64,000 nt of DNA from JANSYL01 sp963921255 (GTDB lineage: Bacteria; Pseudomonadota; Alphaproteobacteria; Rhodobacterales; Rhodobacteraceae), in the NCBI GenBank assembly GCA_963921255.3, contig CAWUEW020000002.1, positions 558,001-622,000 of the forward strand, read 5' to 3'. Of the stretch, positions 1-8,453 are shown piece by piece (the first letter of the stretch is position 1; each line of letters begins with the position of its first letter). The position numbers and the translations under genes were made by a program. The notes under the pieces were generated by a model, which was not told the origin of the DNA, did no database searches, and was given only the letters and a program-made list of their open reading frames with translations.

Positions 1-31
1 GTGCGGCTTCGTAAACCTCGGAATATGCCAT
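1..31 (-). CDS. 5' end of a CDS cut by the window edge, possibly propionyl-CoA synthetase
   Basis: Only the first ten codons are present, reading MAYSEVYEAA on the minus strand. A textbook ribosome binding site (AAGGAGG) lies about 7 bases before the ATG, so this is a real start. N-termini like this are seen in PrpE-type propionyl-CoA synthetases (AMP-forming, propionate to propionyl-CoA). That identity is a weak inference from ten residues. The gene is transcribed in the same direction as the malic enzyme gene that precedes it, with about 140 bases between them. Confidence 0.45.
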   Translation of the reverse strand, partial: MAYSEVYEAA

Positions 32-171
32 TCTTTCCCCTCCTTAAGACCCCTCTGCCCGGGTCAACCAGAGGGATACCCGAAAGCCGGACATGCCCGC
101 AAAGCGACAGGGCGTCACTGGTCAGCAACTAGCCAGCAGCACACCGTCGAAGACGTTTTGTCGACATCCGG

Positions 172-2451
172 TCAGCCGTAGTGGCTAACCGGTGTTCCCG
201 CGAGGGCCGAGATGTTGAGCAGACCGCGCGCCGTGATCGAAGGCGTCACGATATGGGCGCGATTGCCCATACCCATGAGGATCGGTCCGACCTCGAGGCC
301 ATTGGCGCGCATCTTGAGCGTGTTTCGGACCGCGCTGGCCGCATCGGTCGATGCGAAGATCAGAACATTGGCGGCGCCGTCCAACCGGCTGTGTGGAAAG
401 ATGCGGTTGCGCAGTTCCGGGTCGAGTGCGCTGTCGAGGTGCATTTCGCCTTCATAGGTGAAATCTACGCCTGCCTTGTCCAGCATATCCACGGCGGCGC
501 GCATCCGGCGTCCGCTATCGCTGTCGAGATTGCCAAACTGGCTGGAGGAACACAGGGCGATCTGGGGCACAAGCCCAAAGCGGCGCACGTGGCGGGCCGC
601 CCCGATCGCTGTTTCAAAGATCTGCTCTGGCGTCGGAGTGGGGTGAATTTGCGTGTCCGCCACGAACAACGGCCCGTCTTCCATGATCATCAAGCTCAAC
701 GCGCCCACGGGATGGAGCGTGTCACTGCCCAACAGTTGCTGTACGTAGTTGAGATGCCACAGGTACTGACCGAACGTGCCGCAAATCAGCGAATCCGCCT
801 CTTCCCGATGGACCATGATGGCCCCGATGGCGGTGGTGTTCGTGCGCATGATCGCCCGGGCAAGGTCGGGGGTCACACCGCGGCGCGCCATCAATTCGTG
901 ATAGGTGCCCCAATAGTCGCGATACCGCGGGTCGTTTTCAGGGTTAACGATCGCGAAATCACGGCTCGGACGGATCGTCAGACCGGCCCGCTCGGCCCGC
1001 GCTTCAATCACCTCCGGTCGTCCGATCAGGATCGGGGTTTCGGTGGTTTCCTCCAGCATGGCTTGCGCGGCGCGCAAAACGCGCTCATCCTCGCCTTCTG
1101 CGAAGACGATCCGGCGCGACGTGGTCGCCGCCGCTTCGAACACAGGGCGCATGATCAGGGCCGAACGGAAGACCGACTGGTTCAGCTTCGCCTTGTAGGC
1201 CTCGAGATCGGACAATGGGCGGGTCGCGACGCCCGAGTCCATCGCGGCCTGTGCCACCGCGCTGGCCACAACCGCCATCAAGCGCGGGTCGAACGGCTTC
1301 GGGATCAGGTAGTCGGCACCGAAGGTCAATTGCTCGCCCTTGTAGGCCGCGGCCGCCTCGGCACTGGTCATCGCACGCGCCAAGGCGGCGATGCCGTCGA
1401 TGCAGGCCAATTGCATGTCATCGTTGATCTCGGTCGCGCCCACGTCCAGCGCACCGCGGAAGATGAAGGGGAAACACAGGACGTTATTCACTTGGTTCGG
1501 GAAGTCTGAGCGCCCGGTCGCGATCACGGCGTCGGGCGCGACGGCGCGCGCGTCGTCCGGCAAGATCTCGGGGGTCGGATTGGCCAAGGCGAAGATAATG
1601 GGCTGAGCAGCCATTTTGGACACCATGTCCTGGGTCAGGACACCCGGACCCGAGAGCCCGAGGAACAGGTCCGCCCCTTCGATGACGTCACTCAATCCAG
1701 CGGCGGTCTCGCCTTGCGCATAATCCGCCTTTTGAGGGGTCATGCCACCTTCGCGTCCGGCGTAGACCAGCCCGTCCAAATCGCAGAGCCAAACGTTTTC
1801 GCGCTTCACGCCCAGTTTCAGCAACATGTTCAGGCAGGCGATCCCCGCAGCGCCCCCACCGGTGGAGACCACTTTGATATCTTCAAACCGCTTGCCCACC
1901 ACGTGCAGTGCGTTTGTTGCGGCGGCCCCAACGACGATGGCCGTCCCGTGTTGGTCATCGTGGAAGACAGGAATGTTCATCCGCTCGCGGCAGATTTGTT
2001 CAACGATAAAACAATCGGGGGCTTTGATGTCTTCAAGATTGATCGCGCCAAAGCTTGGCTCCAACGCGCACACAATCTCGGCCAGCTTTTCGGGGTTCGG
2101 CTCGTCCACCTCCAAATCGAAACAATCGATGTTCGCGAACTTCTTGAACAGGACCGCCTTGCCTTCCATCACGGGTTTGGACGCCAGGGCCCCGATGTTG
2201 CCAAGCCCCAGGACGGCCGACCCATTTGAGACCACCGCCACCAGGTTGCCCCGCGCGGTATAGCGCGCCGCATTGGCCGGATCGGCCTTGATTTCAAGGC
2301 TGGCCTCGGCGACGCCAGGGCTGTAGGCGCGGCTGAGATCGCGACCATTGGCCAGGGGTTTGGTCGCGCGCACCTCCAGTTTCCCGGGGCGCGGGTTCTC
2401 GTGATAGAATAGCGCAGCATCGCGCAAGCTGTCCTGTTTATCGACCGACAT
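172..2451 (-). CDS. maeB: NADP-type malic enzyme with C-terminal phosphotransacetylase-like domain
   Basis: This enzyme decarboxylates L-malate oxidatively to pyruvate and CO2 with reduction of NAD(P), feeding pyruvate and NADPH to gluconeogenesis and biosynthesis. The 759-residue length is that of the large bacterial MaeB class. The malic enzyme N-terminal domain (YSPGVAEA near residue 43) and NAD-binding domain fill about residues 1-420. A phosphate acetyltransferase-like domain fills about 430-755. In studied MaeB proteins the PTA part is regulatory (acetyl-CoA response) and not catalytic; that is family knowledge. The start ATG is preceded by AGGAGGGG. An 18-bp perfect palindrome lies 19-36 bases upstream of the start, so a repressor or activator probably controls the gene. 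Confidence 0.96.
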   Translation of the reverse strand: MSVDKQDSLRDAALFYHENPRPGKLEVRATKPLANGRDLSRAYSPGVAEASLEIKADPANAARYTARGNLVAVVSNGSAVLGLGNIGALASKPVMEGKAVLFKKFANIDCFDLEVDEPNPEKLAEIVCALEPSFGAINLEDIKAPDCFIVEQICRERMNIPVFHDDQHGTAIVVGAAATNALHVVGKRFEDIKVVSTGGGAAGIACLNMLLKLGVKRENVWLCDLDGLVYAGREGGMTPQKADYAQGETAAGLSDVIEGADLFLGLSGPGVLTQDMVSKMAAQPIIFALANPTPEILPDDARAVAPDAVIATGRSDFPNQVNNVLCFPFIFRGALDVGATEINDDMQLACIDGIAALARAMTSAEAAAAYKGEQLTFGADYLIPKPFDPRLMAVVASAVAQAAMDSGVATRPLSDLEAYKAKLNQSVFRSALIMRPVFEAAATTSRRIVFAEGEDERVLRAAQAMLEETTETPILIGRPEVIEARAERAGLTIRPSRDFAIVNPENDPRYRDYWGTYHELMARRGVTPDLARAIMRTNTTAIGAIMVHREEADSLICGTFGQYLWHLNYVQQLLGSDTLHPVGALSLMIMEDGPLFVADTQIHPTPTPEQIFETAIGAARHVRRFGLVPQIALCSSSQFGNLDSDSGRRMRAAVDMLDKAGVDFTYEGEMHLDSALDPELRNRIFPHSRLDGAANVLIFASTDAASAVRNTLKMRANGLEVGPILMGMGNRAHIVTPSITARGLLNISALAGTPVSHYG

Positions 2452-2469
2452 AAACCCCTCCTGGCAACA

Positions 2470-2487
2470 TAGTTTAACGTTAAACTA
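2470..2487. promoter_or_regulatory. 18-bp perfect palindrome upstream of maeB, probable operator
   Basis: The sequence TAGTTTAACGTTAAACTA is a perfect inverted repeat centred on CG, 19 bases before the maeB start codon. A central CG within a long palindrome is typical of LacI-family operators. LacI-type regulators of central carbon metabolism (CceR/PckR type) are known in Alphaproteobacteria. The palindrome is seen directly; the regulator is a guess. Confidence 0.6.
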
Positions 2488-2551
2488 CTTATTTTCGGAT
2501 CGCGCCGTGACCCTCGGTCGCGCATCTCAGAAACTGCGGCCGGACGCAAGC

Positions 2552-3319
2552 TTAGGTAAACTGCTCGCGGATCAATCTTTCTTCGAGCCCGTGACCGGGA
2601 TCAAACAGAAGGCGGTGGGCCACCTCGGGGAAAGAGCGGATTTCAACACAGGCCACGTTGGCAACCGATCTGCTGTCCGCGTCGGCCATGACGGGGCGCT
2701 TTTCCGGCTCGCTCACTTCGAAACGCACAACCGCCGTTTTGGGCAACAACGCGCCGCGCCAACGCCGCGGACGGAAGGCGGCCACCGCCGTGACGGCCAG
2801 AACATCCGCCCCGATCGGCAGGATCGGCCCATGCGCCGAATAGTTGTAGGCCGTCGACCCCGCCGGGGTGCAGACCAGAGCTCCGTCGCACACCAGCTCG
2901 TCCATCCGCAGCCGCCCATCGACATAGATCTTCAGCTTTGCTGCTTGCGGCCCCGCGCGCAACAAGCTGACCTCGTTGATCGCCAAGGCCTCGACAACTT
3001 CGCCTTCGCGTGTCTCCGCCCGCATATGAAGCGGGTTCACCTCGGCCTCTTCGGCGGTTTCCAGCCGTTCGATCAGGTCATCTTCACTGTAGGCGTTCAT
3101 GAGGAAACCAACGGTTCCGCGATTCATCCCGTAGACCGGGGCGTCCACCTCCTGCGTCGCGTGCAGCGTTGCCAACATGAAGCCATCCCCGCCCAAGGCG
3201 ACGATGACGTCTGCTTCTTCGACCGGATACGCCCCGTAACGGGCCTCCAGTCGCGTCTTTGCGGCCTGAGCATCTTTTGTCTCGGAGGCGAGAAAAGCGA
3301 TATTGCGCGCGGCAGGCAT
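2552..3319 (-). CDS. nadK: NAD kinase
   Basis: NAD kinase phosphorylates NAD to NADP with ATP in the cytoplasm. The 255-residue protein has the family signature GGDG at residues 43-46, an NEVSLL segment that binds the adenosine part of NAD, and PAGSTAYNYSAHGP, the conserved loop before the C-terminal domain. The start at 3319 gives MPAARN and has AAAGGA in front of it. The same frame stays open for another 1.5 kb upstream, but that part is antisense to glyA and is not coding. The gene is divergent from glyA with a 210-base gap and sits before maeB in the same direction; supply of NADP beside an NADP-reducing malic enzyme is a plausible link. Confidence 0.95.
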   Translation of the reverse strand: MPAARNIAFLASETKDAQAAKTRLEARYGAYPVEEADVIVALGGDGFMLATLHATQEVDAPVYGMNRGTVGFLMNAYSEDDLIERLETAEEAEVNPLHMRAETREGEVVEALAINEVSLLRAGPQAAKLKIYVDGRLRMDELVCDGALVCTPAGSTAYNYSAHGPILPIGADVLAVTAVAAFRPRRWRGALLPKTAVVRFEVSEPEKRPVMADADSRSVANVACVEIRSFPEVAHRLLFDPGHGLEERLIREQFT

Positions 3320-3529
3320 GGGCCGTCCTTTGGGTCTTGGGTGGCGGGACAGTTGCCCGCGCCAATCGGAAACACAATCCTCCTTAGGCGACATGACAGC
3401 AACCAAAAGTCGCAAGAATGGCCGCGTCTGCGTGCCGGCGCGCCGTTTTCGGCCCTTTCCGAAGGGGGCAAGCTGCCCTAAACCGTGCCCTGACAAACGA
3501 TGTCTGCTGCTATTTGGAGGAGCGCCGAA

Positions 3530-4825
3530 ATGAACGCCCCGCACCGCGACGCTGGATTCTTCACCGAACGCCTGGAAACGCGTGACCCGGAAATTCACGC
3601 GGCCATGCGTCAGGAACTCGGACGCCAGCGTGACGAGATCGAACTGATCGCGTCCGAAAACATTGTCTCCGCCGCCGTTATGGAAGCCCAAGGCGGCGTG
3701 ATGACCAACAAATATGCCGAGGGCTATCCGGGCCGCCGTTACTATGGCGGGTGCGACTACGTCGACATCGCGGAGAACCTCGCGATTGATCGCGCAAAGG
3801 CCCTGTTCAACGTGGGATTTGCGAATGTTCAGCCGAACTCGGGCAGCCAAGCGAACCAAGGCGTGTTCCAAGCCCTGCTGCAGCCGGGCGACACGATCCT
3901 GGGCATGAGCCTTGATGCCGGCGGGCACCTGACCCATGGGGCCAAACCCAACCAGTCGGGCAAATGGTTCAATGCAATTCAGTATGGCGTTCGCCAGCAG
4001 GACATGCAGATCGACTACGACCAAGTGGCCGAACTGACGGCGGAACATCAGCCGAAGATGATCATCGCCGGTGGCTCCGCGATCCCGCGGATCATTGATT
4101 TCGCCAAGATGCGCGAGATTGCGGACAGCGTCGGGGCTTATCTGTTGGTTGATATGGCCCATTTCGCTGGCCTCGTGGCGTCGGGGCACTATCCGTCGCC
4201 CTTCCCGCACGCCCATGTGGCCACCACTACGACCCACAAGACCCTGCGCGGCCCGCGGGGCGGCATGATCCTGACGGATGACGAGGCGCTGGCGAAGAAA
4301 TTTAACTCGGCCATCTTCCCCGGTATTCAGGGCGGCCCGCTCATGCACGTGATTGCCGGCAAAGCGGTTGCCTTTGGCGAGGCCCTGCGCCCGGAATTCA
4401 AAGACTACCAGGGCCAGGTGATCAAAAACGCCCAGGCGCTTGCCGATCAGTTGATGAAGGGTGGCCTCGATATCGTCACGGGCGGCACGGACACGCATGT
4501 GATGCTGGTCGACCTGCGCCCCAAAGCGGTGAAGGGCAACGAAACCGAAAAGGCACTCGGTCGCGCCCATATCACGTGCAACAAGAACGGCATCCCGTTC
4601 GACACCGAAAAGCCGACGATCACCAGCGGCATCCGCCTCGGATCCCCGGCTGGTACGACGCGTGGATTTGGCGAGCCTGAGTTCCGGCAAATCGCCGATT
4701 GGATTGTCGAAGTCGTCGATGGCCTCGCGGCCAACGGCGCGGAAGGGAATGCCGAGGTCGAAGCCAAAGTCGCTGCAGAAGTGCTTGAACTTTGTGCGAA
4801 ATTCCCAGTGTACCCTGAACTCTAG
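3530..4825 (+). CDS. glyA: serine hydroxymethyltransferase
   Basis: This PLP enzyme interconverts serine and glycine while charging tetrahydrofolate with a one-carbon unit. The product is 431 residues, the usual bacterial length. The PLP lysine is K237 within TTHKTLRGPRGG. The N-terminal IELIASEN and EGYPGRRYYGG segments are also family hallmarks. I place the start at 3530 because GGAGG lies 9 bases before it; an in-frame ATG at 3500 has no such site. The 210-base divergent region shared with nadK was checked for a riboswitch-like structure and none was recognised. A UUCG-capped hairpin follows the stop. Confidence 0.97.
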   Translation: MNAPHRDAGFFTERLETRDPEIHAAMRQELGRQRDEIELIASENIVSAAVMEAQGGVMTNKYAEGYPGRRYYGGCDYVDIAENLAIDRAKALFNVGFANVQPNSGSQANQGVFQALLQPGDTILGMSLDAGGHLTHGAKPNQSGKWFNAIQYGVRQQDMQIDYDQVAELTAEHQPKMIIAGGSAIPRIIDFAKMREIADSVGAYLLVDMAHFAGLVASGHYPSPFPHAHVATTTTHKTLRGPRGGMILTDDEALAKKFNSAIFPGIQGGPLMHVIAGKAVAFGEALRPEFKDYQGQVIKNAQALADQLMKGGLDIVTGGTDTHVMLVDLRPKAVKGNETEKALGRAHITCNKNGIPFDTEKPTITSGIRLGSPAGTTRGFGEPEFRQIADWIVEVVDGLAANGAEGNAEVEAKVAAEVLELCAKFPVYPEL

Positions 4826-4836
4826 GCAAATGCTTG

Positions 4837-4858
4837 CGCGGCGGCTTCGGTCGCCGCG
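4837..4858 (+). terminator. hairpin with UUCG tetraloop after glyA, probable terminator
   Basis: A 9-bp GC stem (CGCGGCGGC against GTCGCCGCG, one G-U pair) closes a C(UUCG)G tetraloop, 11 bases after the glyA stop. The following GAATTCTT is only a weak U-tract, so termination may be partial. Confidence 0.5.
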
Positions 4859-4978
4859 GAATTCTTGCACATAAAATCATCCCGTGGCAGGTTGTGCGCG
4901 GGGGAAATCTGCCTAGCTATCTGCCAGGGCGCTGCCCCTATTTGCGATGTTCAACCCCGGATGACCGAGTGCTGATCG

Positions 4979-6025
4979 ATGCAGGCCGACATTGTTCAAC
5001 GACCCGAATTGACCCCCAACTTCCGTGAGGAGGCCGCGCGCGAAATCCGTCGGTTTACGCGCGATTGGACAGTGCGCGACGACCGCATTGCGGCGGTCAG
5101 CTATTTTGGGACCTTTGCGTTCTACTTTTTCACGCTCTGGCTGACGATCCAGGTCTGGCCCCTGTGGTATCTGGTGGTTCCGCTGATTGTCATCAATGCA
5201 TTCGCCGGCGTACGGCTTTACGTTTTGCAACATGATTGCGGACACACCTCCCTATTCACGACCAAGTATCGCAATGACTTGGCGGGCCACGGGCTTTCAA
5301 TTTTCACGCTTACGCCCTTCAGCGTGATGCAGTTCAACCATAACGAACATCACAGCCACCTCGGCAACCTCGACGAACGCGATACCACCGAGATATTCAC
5401 CATGACGGTGCGCGAATGGGCCGAGGCAGGGTTCTGGAAACGTCTGTGGTACCGGACGTATCGCACGCCATGGATCATGATTCCGATTGGCGGCCTGTTC
5501 ACCTACGTGTTGGCGTACCGGTGGCCGAAGAATTCGGGCAAGATCGGACCGGCGGCGGTGATTGCCCACAATCTGGGCTTGGCTGCATGGGTTGGCCTGA
5601 TCTGGTGGTTCGCCGGCACGCCCGGATTGATCATCTACGCGGGTACGGTCTTTGCCGCCGGCTGCATTGGCGTGTTCATGGTCTACCTGCAGCACAATTT
5701 TGAAGACACGTGGTGGGATCGCAAGCCCGATCTAAACCCGGCCCGGGCCGCACTTCAAGGGTCGTCCGCCCTGGATCTGGGGTGGTTGTGGGATCTGGGG
5801 ACGGGCAACATCGCCTACCACGACATCCACCACTTCAACGCCAACATCCCATCCTATCGGTTGCGGAAGTGCCACCGCGCGCTGCGGGACCAGTACGAAG
5901 TTCAAACCATCCGTTGGCCGGAGGCCATCCGATCCTTCACGTTGAAGCTATGGGATGAAGATCAAGGCCGACTTGTGCCCTTCCCGCGTGAACCGCGACC
6001 GCAGGTCGTTCACGGCCAAGCATAA
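4979..6025 (+). CDS. membrane fatty acid desaturase (acyl-lipid type)
   Basis: This is an integral membrane di-iron desaturase of 348 residues. The three histidine clusters are HDCGH at 85-89, HNEHH at 121-125 and HDIHH at 281-285, with hydrophobic stretches between them (about 40-80, 165-180 and 195-235). The pattern resembles omega-6/delta-12 acyl-lipid desaturases, which introduce double bases-pairing kinks by forming cis double bonds in membrane lipids; the exact regiospecificity cannot be read. No strong ribosome binding site precedes the ATG. The gene runs toward a TetR regulator 20 bases away on the opposite strand, which may or may not control it. Confidence 0.88.
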   Translation: MQADIVQRPELTPNFREEAAREIRRFTRDWTVRDDRIAAVSYFGTFAFYFFTLWLTIQVWPLWYLVVPLIVINAFAGVRLYVLQHDCGHTSLFTTKYRNDLAGHGLSIFTLTPFSVMQFNHNEHHSHLGNLDERDTTEIFTMTVREWAEAGFWKRLWYRTYRTPWIMIPIGGLFTYVLAYRWPKNSGKIGPAAVIAHNLGLAAWVGLIWWFAGTPGLIIYAGTVFAAGCIGVFMVYLQHNFEDTWWDRKPDLNPARAALQGSSALDLGWLWDLGTGNIAYHDIHHFNANIPSYRLRKCHRALRDQYEVQTIRWPEAIRSFTLKLWDEDQGRLVPFPREPRPQVVHGQA

Positions 6026-6044
6026 GAGCGCGGCCCCGCCGCGA

Positions 6045-6662
6045 TCAGGCGGCGGCCCCCACAGCTTTACGGGCCATTTCCCAATATGCCGTTTCGACCG
6101 CATCCCGATCCAACCGGCCGCCTTCCCGGAACCACGTGGTCACACCCGTGAGCATGGCAATCAGGGCAAGTGTCGCCAGTTTGGTGTCCGGCACGTCGAA
6201 CACACCCTCGTCCTTGCCCTGCACCAGAATGCTTTCCAGCTGGTCTTCGTAACGCCGCCGTAAGCCCTCGATCACGGCGAAATTCTCCTCCGTCAGGTTG
6301 CGAAGCTCCATATACGCAATGAACACGAGGTCGGGCCGATCGAGGTGATAGCCGATGTGATGGCGCACGAAATCCTCGAGTGCGGCTTCGGCCGGCCCGA
6401 CCGGCGCGCTCCAATCAGCGAGCAGATGTTCCAAGTGGTCCCGCATCAGGTCGAACAAGAGCGCCTGCTTGTCCGGCGTGTAGAGATAGAGCGCCCCGGC
6501 CTGCACCCCCACTTCGGACGCGATCTGGCGCATCGACACGGCGGCAAACCCATGCCGCGCAAAAAGCCTCAAGGCGGCCGCGCGGATGTTCGGACCGGTG
6601 ATATCGCCGTGACTGCCTTGCTTGCGTGCCATACCCCTATGGTTATCTGAACGTGCGTTCAT
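6045..6662 (-). CDS. TetR family transcriptional regulator
   Basis: The N-terminal helix-turn-helix is of TetR type (AALRLFARHGFAAVSMRQIA followed by VQAGALYLYTPDKQALL). The rest is a ligand-binding helical domain of unknown specificity. The longest reading starts at 6662 and gives 205 residues. An internal ATG at 6630-6632 (MARKQG) would give 195 residues. The longer start lies within a perfect 14-bp inverted repeat at 6648-6661, which looks like an autoregulatory operator, so the shorter start is attractive; neither has a good ribosome binding site. The neighbours are a desaturase (convergent) and a small lipoprotein gene (divergent), and either could be its target. Confidence 0.9.
   Translation of the reverse strand: MNARSDNHRGMARKQGSHGDITGPNIRAAALRLFARHGFAAVSMRQIASEVGVQAGALYLYTPDKQALLFDLMRDHLEHLLADWSAPVGPAEAALEDFVRHHIGYHLDRPDLVFIAYMELRNLTEENFAVIEGLRRRYEDQLESILVQGKDEGVFDVPDTKLATLALIAMLTGVTTWFREGGRLDRDAVETAYWEMARKAVGAAA
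6648..6661. promoter_or_regulatory. inverted repeat at the TetR gene start, probable operator
   Basis: TGAACG-TG-CGTTCA is a perfect inverted repeat with 6-bp arms. It overlaps the first possible start codon of the TetR gene and lies 49 bases before the divergent lipoprotein gene. Short palindromes of this kind in the divergent gap of a TetR gene are normally its own operator. Confidence 0.55.
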
Positions 6663-6709
6663 TTCAACTGTGCTGGACGCCGTTGGGTCGAATAGGCTAG
6701 GCAGTCATC

Positions 6710-6958
6710 ATGATGCGCATGCTTTCCCTTCTGTGTTTGGCTTTGGCCGCCTGCGGGCCCAACCTGCAGGAGTTGGACAGCCGCATCAGTCCAGCGGCCC
6801 GAAACGCGCCACCGCCGGAGCTTTTGCCGCTCAACAGCCTGCTTGTTCCGGTCGACGCCGAACTGCCACGCAGCGCCGAGGTTGAGGGCGAGATCCTTGA
6901 GCGGCGGGGCGAAGATCTGCGCCGCCGCGCCGCCCAATTGCAGCAACAGGCACTTTAA
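6710..6958 (+). CDS. small predicted lipoprotein of unknown function
   Basis: The 82-residue product begins with a lipoprotein signal peptide: MMRMLSLLCL then the lipobox LAAC with the cysteine at residue 15. After a proline-rich linker the C-terminal half is charged and probably helical (EILERRGEDLRRRAAQLQQQ). It would be anchored to a membrane facing the periplasm. I do not recognise a family. It is separated from hom by 79 bases, runs the same way, and lies on the other side of the TetR-type palindrome. Confidence 0.7.
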   Translation: MMRMLSLLCLALAACGPNLQELDSRISPAARNAPPPELLPLNSLLVPVDAELPRSAEVEGEILERRGEDLRRRAAQLQQQAL

Positions 6959-7037
6959 GATCGCCGCTCGCGTTGCGGCTCTGGCGGGAAGCCGCTAACA
7001 GGGGCCGATCAGTGTCGATTGAGCGTGGAGAGCGGGC

Positions 7038-8324
7038 ATGACGGACCCATTGCGCCTTGGGATTGCGGGACTTGGCACCGTGGGTGTCGGGGTCGTGAAG
7101 ATCGTGCAGCGGCAAGCCAATCAACTGGCCGCGCGCTGCGGACGACCGATCGAGATCACCGCCGTGTCTGCCCGCAGCAAGGACAAGGATCGCGGGGTGA
7201 ACCTTGCCAACTATGCATGGGAAGATGACCCGGTCGCCTTGGCCATGCGCGACGATGTCGATGTTTTCGTAGAGTTGATGGGCGGCGCAGACGGGCCGGC
7301 CAAGGCTGCGACCGAAGCCGCCATCGCCGCCGGCAAGGATATCGTCACAGCAAACAAGGCGATGCTCGCGCTCCATGGCCAGGAACTGGCCGAAGCCGCC
7401 GAAGCCGCCAATCGCGTGTTGCGCTTCGAAGCGGCGGTTGCGGGTGGCATCCCTGTGATCAAATCCTTGACCGAGGGGCTGGCCGGCAACGCGGTCGATC
7501 GCGTCATGGGTGTCATGAACGGGACCTGCAACTATATCCTGACCCGCATGGACAGTGCCGGCCTGACCTATCAGGAGGCGTTCGATGAGGCCGACGGCCT
7601 TGGGTATCTTGAAGCCGATCCGAACCTCGACGTGGGGGGCATTGACGCGGCGCATAAGCTGACACTGCTGGCGGCGATCGCCTACGGCACACGTGTGGAT
7701 TTCGACGCGATCGCGCTGGAAGGCATTGGCGAGATCACCATCGAGGATATCCGCCGCGCAGGCGACATGGGCTACAAGATCAAGCTGCTCGGTGTCGCGC
7801 AGATGACCGGCCGCGGGTTGGAGCAACGCATGTCGCCCTGCCTGGTTCCGGCCACCTCGCCCCTCGGGCAGCTCGAAGGCGGTACGAACATGGTCGTGTT
7901 GGAAGGCGACAGCGTCGGTCAGATCGTGCTGCGCGGCGCGGGCGCCGGCGAAGGCCCCACGGCAAGCGCGGTCATGTCGGATGTCTGCGATATCGCTCGC
8001 GGCATCCGGGTCCCAACCTTTGGCGTCCCGGCCACCGCGCTGGACGACGCGCCACCGGCGTCAGCGGCCAGTCCGGCGCGCTATTACCTGCGCATGGAGC
8101 TGACGGACAAGCCCGGTGCGTTGGCCAAGGTGGCTACTGTCTTGGGGGAGGCCGGGATCTCGATCGACCGGATGCGCCAATACGATCACCCGGGCGGTAA
8201 CGCACCGGTTCTGATCGTCACCCACAAGGCGGCGCGCCCATCCCTTGATGCAGCCCTCGCCGCCCTGCCCGAGACGCACGTTCTGGTTGGTGACCCTGTC
8301 GCGCTGCGGATCGAGGACGTCTAG
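7038..8324 (+). CDS. hom: homoserine dehydrogenase
   Basis: The enzyme reduces aspartate semialdehyde to homoserine, the branch to threonine and methionine. The 428-residue protein has an N-terminal NAD(P) fold (GIAGLGTVGVGVV), the catalytic domain with GVMNGTCNYIL and EADPNLDVGGIDAAHKL, and a C-terminal ACT domain (about 345-425) for feedback control by an amino acid, probably threonine. The gene leads the conserved hom-glpX-recJ order of Rhodobacterales. The threonine synthase gene is 39 kb away in this window, so the pathway is not clustered. Confidence 0.97.
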   Translation: MTDPLRLGIAGLGTVGVGVVKIVQRQANQLAARCGRPIEITAVSARSKDKDRGVNLANYAWEDDPVALAMRDDVDVFVELMGGADGPAKAATEAAIAAGKDIVTANKAMLALHGQELAEAAEAANRVLRFEAAVAGGIPVIKSLTEGLAGNAVDRVMGVMNGTCNYILTRMDSAGLTYQEAFDEADGLGYLEADPNLDVGGIDAAHKLTLLAAIAYGTRVDFDAIALEGIGEITIEDIRRAGDMGYKIKLLGVAQMTGRGLEQRMSPCLVPATSPLGQLEGGTNMVVLEGDSVGQIVLRGAGAGEGPTASAVMSDVCDIARGIRVPTFGVPATALDDAPPASAASPARYYLRMELTDKPGALAKVATVLGEAGISIDRMRQYDHPGGNAPVLIVTHKAARPSLDAALAALPETHVLVGDPVALRIEDV

Positions 8325-8453
8325 GCCGTTTTCGCGCCCTGCCCGTGAGATCGGGCGCGACAACTCACCCTGATAGCGCTGCCAAGCGGTTGTGTGATGC
8401 CGTGCGGCGCAGTAGGCAAGGGGCGACCCTGTTTGTTGCGAAAGGCCGCCCCG

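Noticed and set aside
181..1509. Long open frame on the plus strand opposite maeB
   Set aside because: High GC keeps antisense frames open. Its translation is rich in His, Arg and Gly with no motif, while the minus strand encodes a complete malic enzyme.
3320..3529. Riboswitch upstream of glyA
   Set aside because: No recognisable glycine, SAM or SAH riboswitch core was found in the 210-base gap by eye.
3320..4870. Upstream extension of the nadK frame across glyA
   Set aside because: The extension is antisense to glyA, whose protein is fully conserved. nadK has a good start with a ribosome binding site at 3319.
6648..6661. Read as a LexA site because it contains GAAC and GTTC
   Set aside because: The halves are inverted and 2 bases apart. 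The LexA site in this class is a direct repeat with 7 bases between.
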